The notes beneath the pieces were generated by a model. That model saw only the letters and a list, made by a program, of their open reading frames with translations. It did not search any database and had not been told where the DNA came from. DNA of 64,000 nt from Zoogloea dura. Lineage in GTDB: Bacteria; Pseudomonadota; Gammaproteobacteria; Burkholderiales; Rhodocyclaceae. Below are positions 61,520 through 64,000 of this stretch, piece by piece. Position numbers and translations under genes: made by a program. Location: assembly GCF_012927165.1 (NCBI RefSeq), contig NZ_JABBGA010000019.1, positions 1 to 64,000 of the forward strand, given 5' to 3'. Each line of letters starts with the position of its first letter. The stretch's first letter is position 1.

Positions 61520-63343
61520 CTATTTGCCTGAAGCCTTCATCAGGCCTGCGGAGGTGAGCAGCTCCTGCAGCCCGCGGCAGGCCTTGCGCGCCAGCAGGCG
61601 GGCAGGGTTGAGGCCGAGCAGGCTCGCGATGGCGCCGAGCAGCCAGCGCCGGATGGGCTTGCGCCCGCCCAGAAGGACGCTGACCTGATCGATTCCCCGG
61701 CTGAAGACGGCGTCCAGGCGAATGCACAGCCTCTCTTCCAGCCCGGTGAGTTGGGCCGGGTCATACGTGGCCCATTTCTCTCGCTGAAACTCCTCAATGC
61801 TGCTCAGGCCGGGCCCCAGGGCTGCGCCGAGGCTGCGCAGCTCCGGCATCAGGGGGATGACCGGTACGGGCGTGAAGCCCGGCAGCGTTCCAGGGGTGGC
61901 GGCATGCACCTCGGCGACGATGGCGGCGTGGTCTGCCCCATAGTAGGCGGAGCCCGTGTAGTGCAGCAGGTCGGGGTTTTCGCTCCAGTCATTGACGACG
62001 CTGTTCCTGAAATCCACATAGAAATGGCGGGATAGGAAGCGCTGGCAGTTGAGGCGTCCAAGGAGGTAGTCGTGGTGGCGGAAGCCCTCGTGGATGAAGC
62101 CCAGGAAGCCGCCCAGCGGGCCGCAGGCGAGATCGGGCTGGCCGGCCGCGCGATTCGGGCGGCAGGGGGAGATCAGGTACCTTGACCCGATACCGACCTT
62201 GGCCGCCAGCACGAGTTCGTCGGTCTTGAAGGAGGCCTGGTCGAGGAGGGCCGGAACCAGGGCGGCGATGACTGACAGCAGGTCGTCCTTGCCGTCGGGG
62301 TGATAGGTCTTGTCGAAGTCGGCTGTGTCCGGAAACGGGTCGATCAACAGGGTCGAGGCCCGGGCTTGGTCGAGGTCGCGGGGCAGTCTCTGGATAGTGC
62401 CGTTAGCGTGGATGGCGCTGGCCAGTACCAGGCTCATCCGCGTGTATTCAACCGGTTCGTTGTTGATGGCGCCGCCATCGACGCAGACGGAGACGAAATC
62501 CTGGACTTCGTCGGGAATGCAGGCCTTGATCTCACCCGGCGCGCTGAAGTGGCGCCCTGCTTCATCCGGGACCTCCCAGCGGCGTCCGGCAATCATCGAG
62601 CGGGGTGTCGACACCACCCGGGGGCGCAGGGCCAGGGGGAAGGCGCCGCTGGCCAGGGCCGTGTTGCGCAGGTGTCCCCAATGGGCGGGGGGGCTGTCCG
62701 TGGCCAGGGGAATGGCATCGGTGATCCCGTCCGGGTCGGTGTGCACCTGCAGGCGGTAGCGCAGGACGCCCGCATGCAGGCTCATGCCATAGGGGGCGAC
62801 AGCCTGGTTGGCGTAGGCGCGGACCTCGTAGGGAATGCCGCGCAGGGAGGTGGTGCACAGGAACAGGTCGGCATCCTCGGCCAGCCAGGGATGGGCGGTG
62901 AAGGGTGAGAAGGTCCAGGGCTGCAGGGTCTCGTCGCCGATTCTGTCCAGGTCGCGGCAGTTGAGCAGGGCGCGCAGGCTGTCGTCGGCGACGAGGTCGG
63001 CGTCGTCGAGCATGGGCAGGATATCCACCTGGCGGACCCAGGCATCGTAGAGCGGGCTTCCAGCAAACGGGGCTGTGCTTCCCTGCGCCGGGCGGGAGCG
63101 GCCCAGGCTGCCGACGAACATGGCGGCGCACATGGCGCCGGCCGATGTGCCGGAGAGAGCCTGGACACGTACGGTGTGGGTCGGGACTTTGCGGCCGGCC
63201 GAATCGATGCCCTGACGCTTGGCCTCTTCCCAGGCGTCCAGGGCTTCCCGCAGGAAGTCGAGGACACCGGCGCTGTACGCGCCGGCAGACACAGCGCCGG
63301 CCAGGGTGATGCCGAGGCGGTAAGTGTTGTCGGTCTCGTTCAT
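61520..63343 (-). CDS. patatin-like protein, large (DUF3376-like)
   Basis: This 607-residue protein has a patatin domain: TLAGAVSAGAYSAGVLDFLR (a glycine-rich oxyanion loop) near residue 11, nucleophile ALSGTSAGAMCAAMF near 59 and aspartate in VCVDGGAINNEPVEY near 283. A long C-terminal half includes GFLGFIHEGFRHHDYLLGRL and YVDFRNSVVNDWSE, seen in the large patatin-like proteins with DUF3376. ATG 63343 has AGGTG five bases upstream; ATG 63355 overlaps the upstream stop as TGATG. The pair with the upstream membrane protein looks co-translated. Confidence 0.85.
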   Translation of the reverse strand: MNETDNTYRLGITLAGAVSAGAYSAGVLDFLREALDAWEEAKRQGIDSAGRKVPTHTVRVQALSGTSAGAMCAAMFVGSLGRSRPAQGSTAPFAGSPLYDAWVRQVDILPMLDDADLVADDSLRALLNCRDLDRIGDETLQPWTFSPFTAHPWLAEDADLFLCTTSLRGIPYEVRAYANQAVAPYGMSLHAGVLRYRLQVHTDPDGITDAIPLATDSPPAHWGHLRNTALASGAFPLALRPRVVSTPRSMIAGRRWEVPDEAGRHFSAPGEIKACIPDEVQDFVSVCVDGGAINNEPVEYTRMSLVLASAIHANGTIQRLPRDLDQARASTLLIDPFPDTADFDKTYHPDGKDDLLSVIAALVPALLDQASFKTDELVLAAKVGIGSRYLISPCRPNRAAGQPDLACGPLGGFLGFIHEGFRHHDYLLGRLNCQRFLSRHFYVDFRNSVVNDWSENPDLLHYTGSAYYGADHAAIVAEVHAATPGTLPGFTPVPVIPLMPELRSLGAALGPGLSSIEEFQREKWATYDPAQLTGLEERLCIRLDAVFSRGIDQVSVLLGGRKPIRRWLLGAIASLLGLNPARLLARKACRGLQELLTSAGLMKASGK

Positions 63344-63354
63344 GGGGCACCTCA

Positions 63355-63993
63355 TCAGTGGTAGGGGGACACCAGGACGGCCGCGCCAAGGGCCGTGACA
63401 GTCAGGCCCAGGCCTGCCGTGAGAGTGGGCTTGTGCCGGAAGGCGCTGCCGCCAAGCAGTGACAGCGCCCCGCCAGCGAGCAGCCCGCACAGGGCGAGGG
63501 AGATCGCTCCCGTCGGAGGTGTGACGCGCAGAGGGGGAAGGGCCAGCAGCAGTGACACGGCGCCGAGCAGGGCATATTCCATCCGGGCATTGCGAGTGCC
63601 GCGCAGCAGGGCCTGGGCCAGTGCTTCTTCATCGCGCGGAAGTGCGCACTCGAGATGCAGGGCGAGGCTGAAAGCGGCCTTGCTCCGCCTGCCCAGCAGT
63701 GCCGCGGCAAGGGCGAGCAGCAGGCTCGCCAGCGCTGCGGGATGGAAGGCTGTGCAGGTACAGCGCAGGGGCAGTCCCTGCAGGGCGATGATGGTGCCGC
63801 ACAGGCCGGCGAGCGTCAGCGGTGTGACGAAATGGCTGCGCAGCGCCAGGCTGCGCAAGGGGCGGAGATGGCCCGTACTCCGGGTGAGCGCCCGTAAAGC
63901 CTCGGGGGAACCGCAGAGATCGAGTTCGAGGGCGGAAAGGCGCGGACGGGGACTGGGCACAGGTCCGGCGGGCAGGGTGGTCTGGGCCATCAT
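63355..63993 (-). CDS. membrane protein partner of the patatin (possibly extends beyond window)
   Basis: This protein of about 212 residues has four to five predicted helices: about 55-75 (VTPLTLAGLCGTIIALQGLP), 83-102, 138-155 (YALLGAVSLLLALPPL), 162-182 and 188-208. Its N-terminal 50 residues are soluble. I know no family. The frame is still open at the window edge, so the annotated ATG 63993 may not be the true start. It overlaps the large patatin gene by one base. Confidence 0.6.
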   Translation of the reverse strand: MMAQTTLPAGPVPSPRPRLSALELDLCGSPEALRALTRSTGHLRPLRSLALRSHFVTPLTLAGLCGTIIALQGLPLRCTCTAFHPAALASLLLALAAALLGRRSKAAFSLALHLECALPRDEEALAQALLRGTRNARMEYALLGAVSLLLALPPLRVTPPTGAISLALCGLLAGGALSLLGGSAFRHKPTLTAGLGLTVTALGAAVLVSPYH

Positions 63994-64000
63994 TGCGCTC

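Overview
The window comes from a high-GC Gram-negative bacterium, most likely a betaproteobacterium and plausibly of the order Rhodocyclales. This is inferred from the gene content: a pqqABCDE operon, an intracellular PHA depolymerase, TonB and type I secretion systems, several outer-membrane lipoproteins, and a giant RTX protein with a C-terminal module I associate with this group. No rRNA, tRNA or CRISPR array was seen. All functions rest on motif recognition by eye; no database search was run.

Layout. 1-2.6 kb: an accessory strip with the 3' part of an IS30-type transposase, a SMI1/KNR4 (SUKH) protein, a small membrane protein, a lipoprotein, a GFA-type zinc protein, and a pair of inverted 29-30 bp palindromic repeats. 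2.6-14.6 kb: a catabolic block. An MMPL/RND transporter and a YCF48-like protein diverge from a flavin monooxygenase or dehydrogenase of the HsaA type, a [2Fe-2S] reductase, EtfB, EtfA, a LuxR-type regulator, a short-chain dehydrogenase resembling Comamonas 3-alpha-hydroxysteroid dehydrogenase, and ETF-ubiquinone oxidoreductase. Together these suggest steroid or polycyclic terpenoid oxidation with electrons delivered to the quinone pool. A 19-bp near-palindrome occurs upstream of both the monooxygenase and the SDR and is a candidate operator. 14.6-20.3 kb: small enzymes (VOC, GNAT, CatB-like), a DUF2059 protein and release factor 3. 20.3-24 kb: three lipoproteins and a probable outer-membrane beta-barrel. 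24.1-27.3 kb: pqqABCDE, tightly overlapped, with a 24-residue PqqA. 27.4-29.7 kb: a prolyl-aminopeptidase-like hydrolase and a membrane-fused spermidine-synthase-like protein. 29.7-31.5 kb: the CsgG / DUF4810 / DUF799 lipoprotein trio. 31.8-32.4 kb: a Phd/RelE-type toxin-antitoxin pair. 32.4-48.7 kb: a type I secretion locus read right to left: glycosyltransferase, membrane protein, RTX lipase-like giant of about 3440 residues, HlyB-like ABC transporter, HlyD-like adaptor. 49-54.3 kb: patatin, GST-like protein, PHA depolymerase, and a chemoreceptor behind a near-perfect sigma-28 promoter. 54.8-60.3 kb: alpha-hydroxyacid oxidase, PKHD-type dioxygenase, catecholate-type TonB receptor and a periplasmic ferric-binding protein; the last two have Fur-box-like sites. 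60.3-64 kb: a YafY-type WYL regulator and a VOC protein sharing two palindromic operators, then a second patatin with a membrane partner running off the edge.

The most unusual structure is a set of three unrelated-sequence intergenic arrays (about 2.67-2.88, 17.65-17.92 and 54.62-54.76 kb). All are built on a 21-bp (or 2 x 21) period, all contain an inverted copy that makes a hairpin, and all lie next to a long perfect or near-perfect stem-loop at a gene end. I do not recognise this as a described repeat class.
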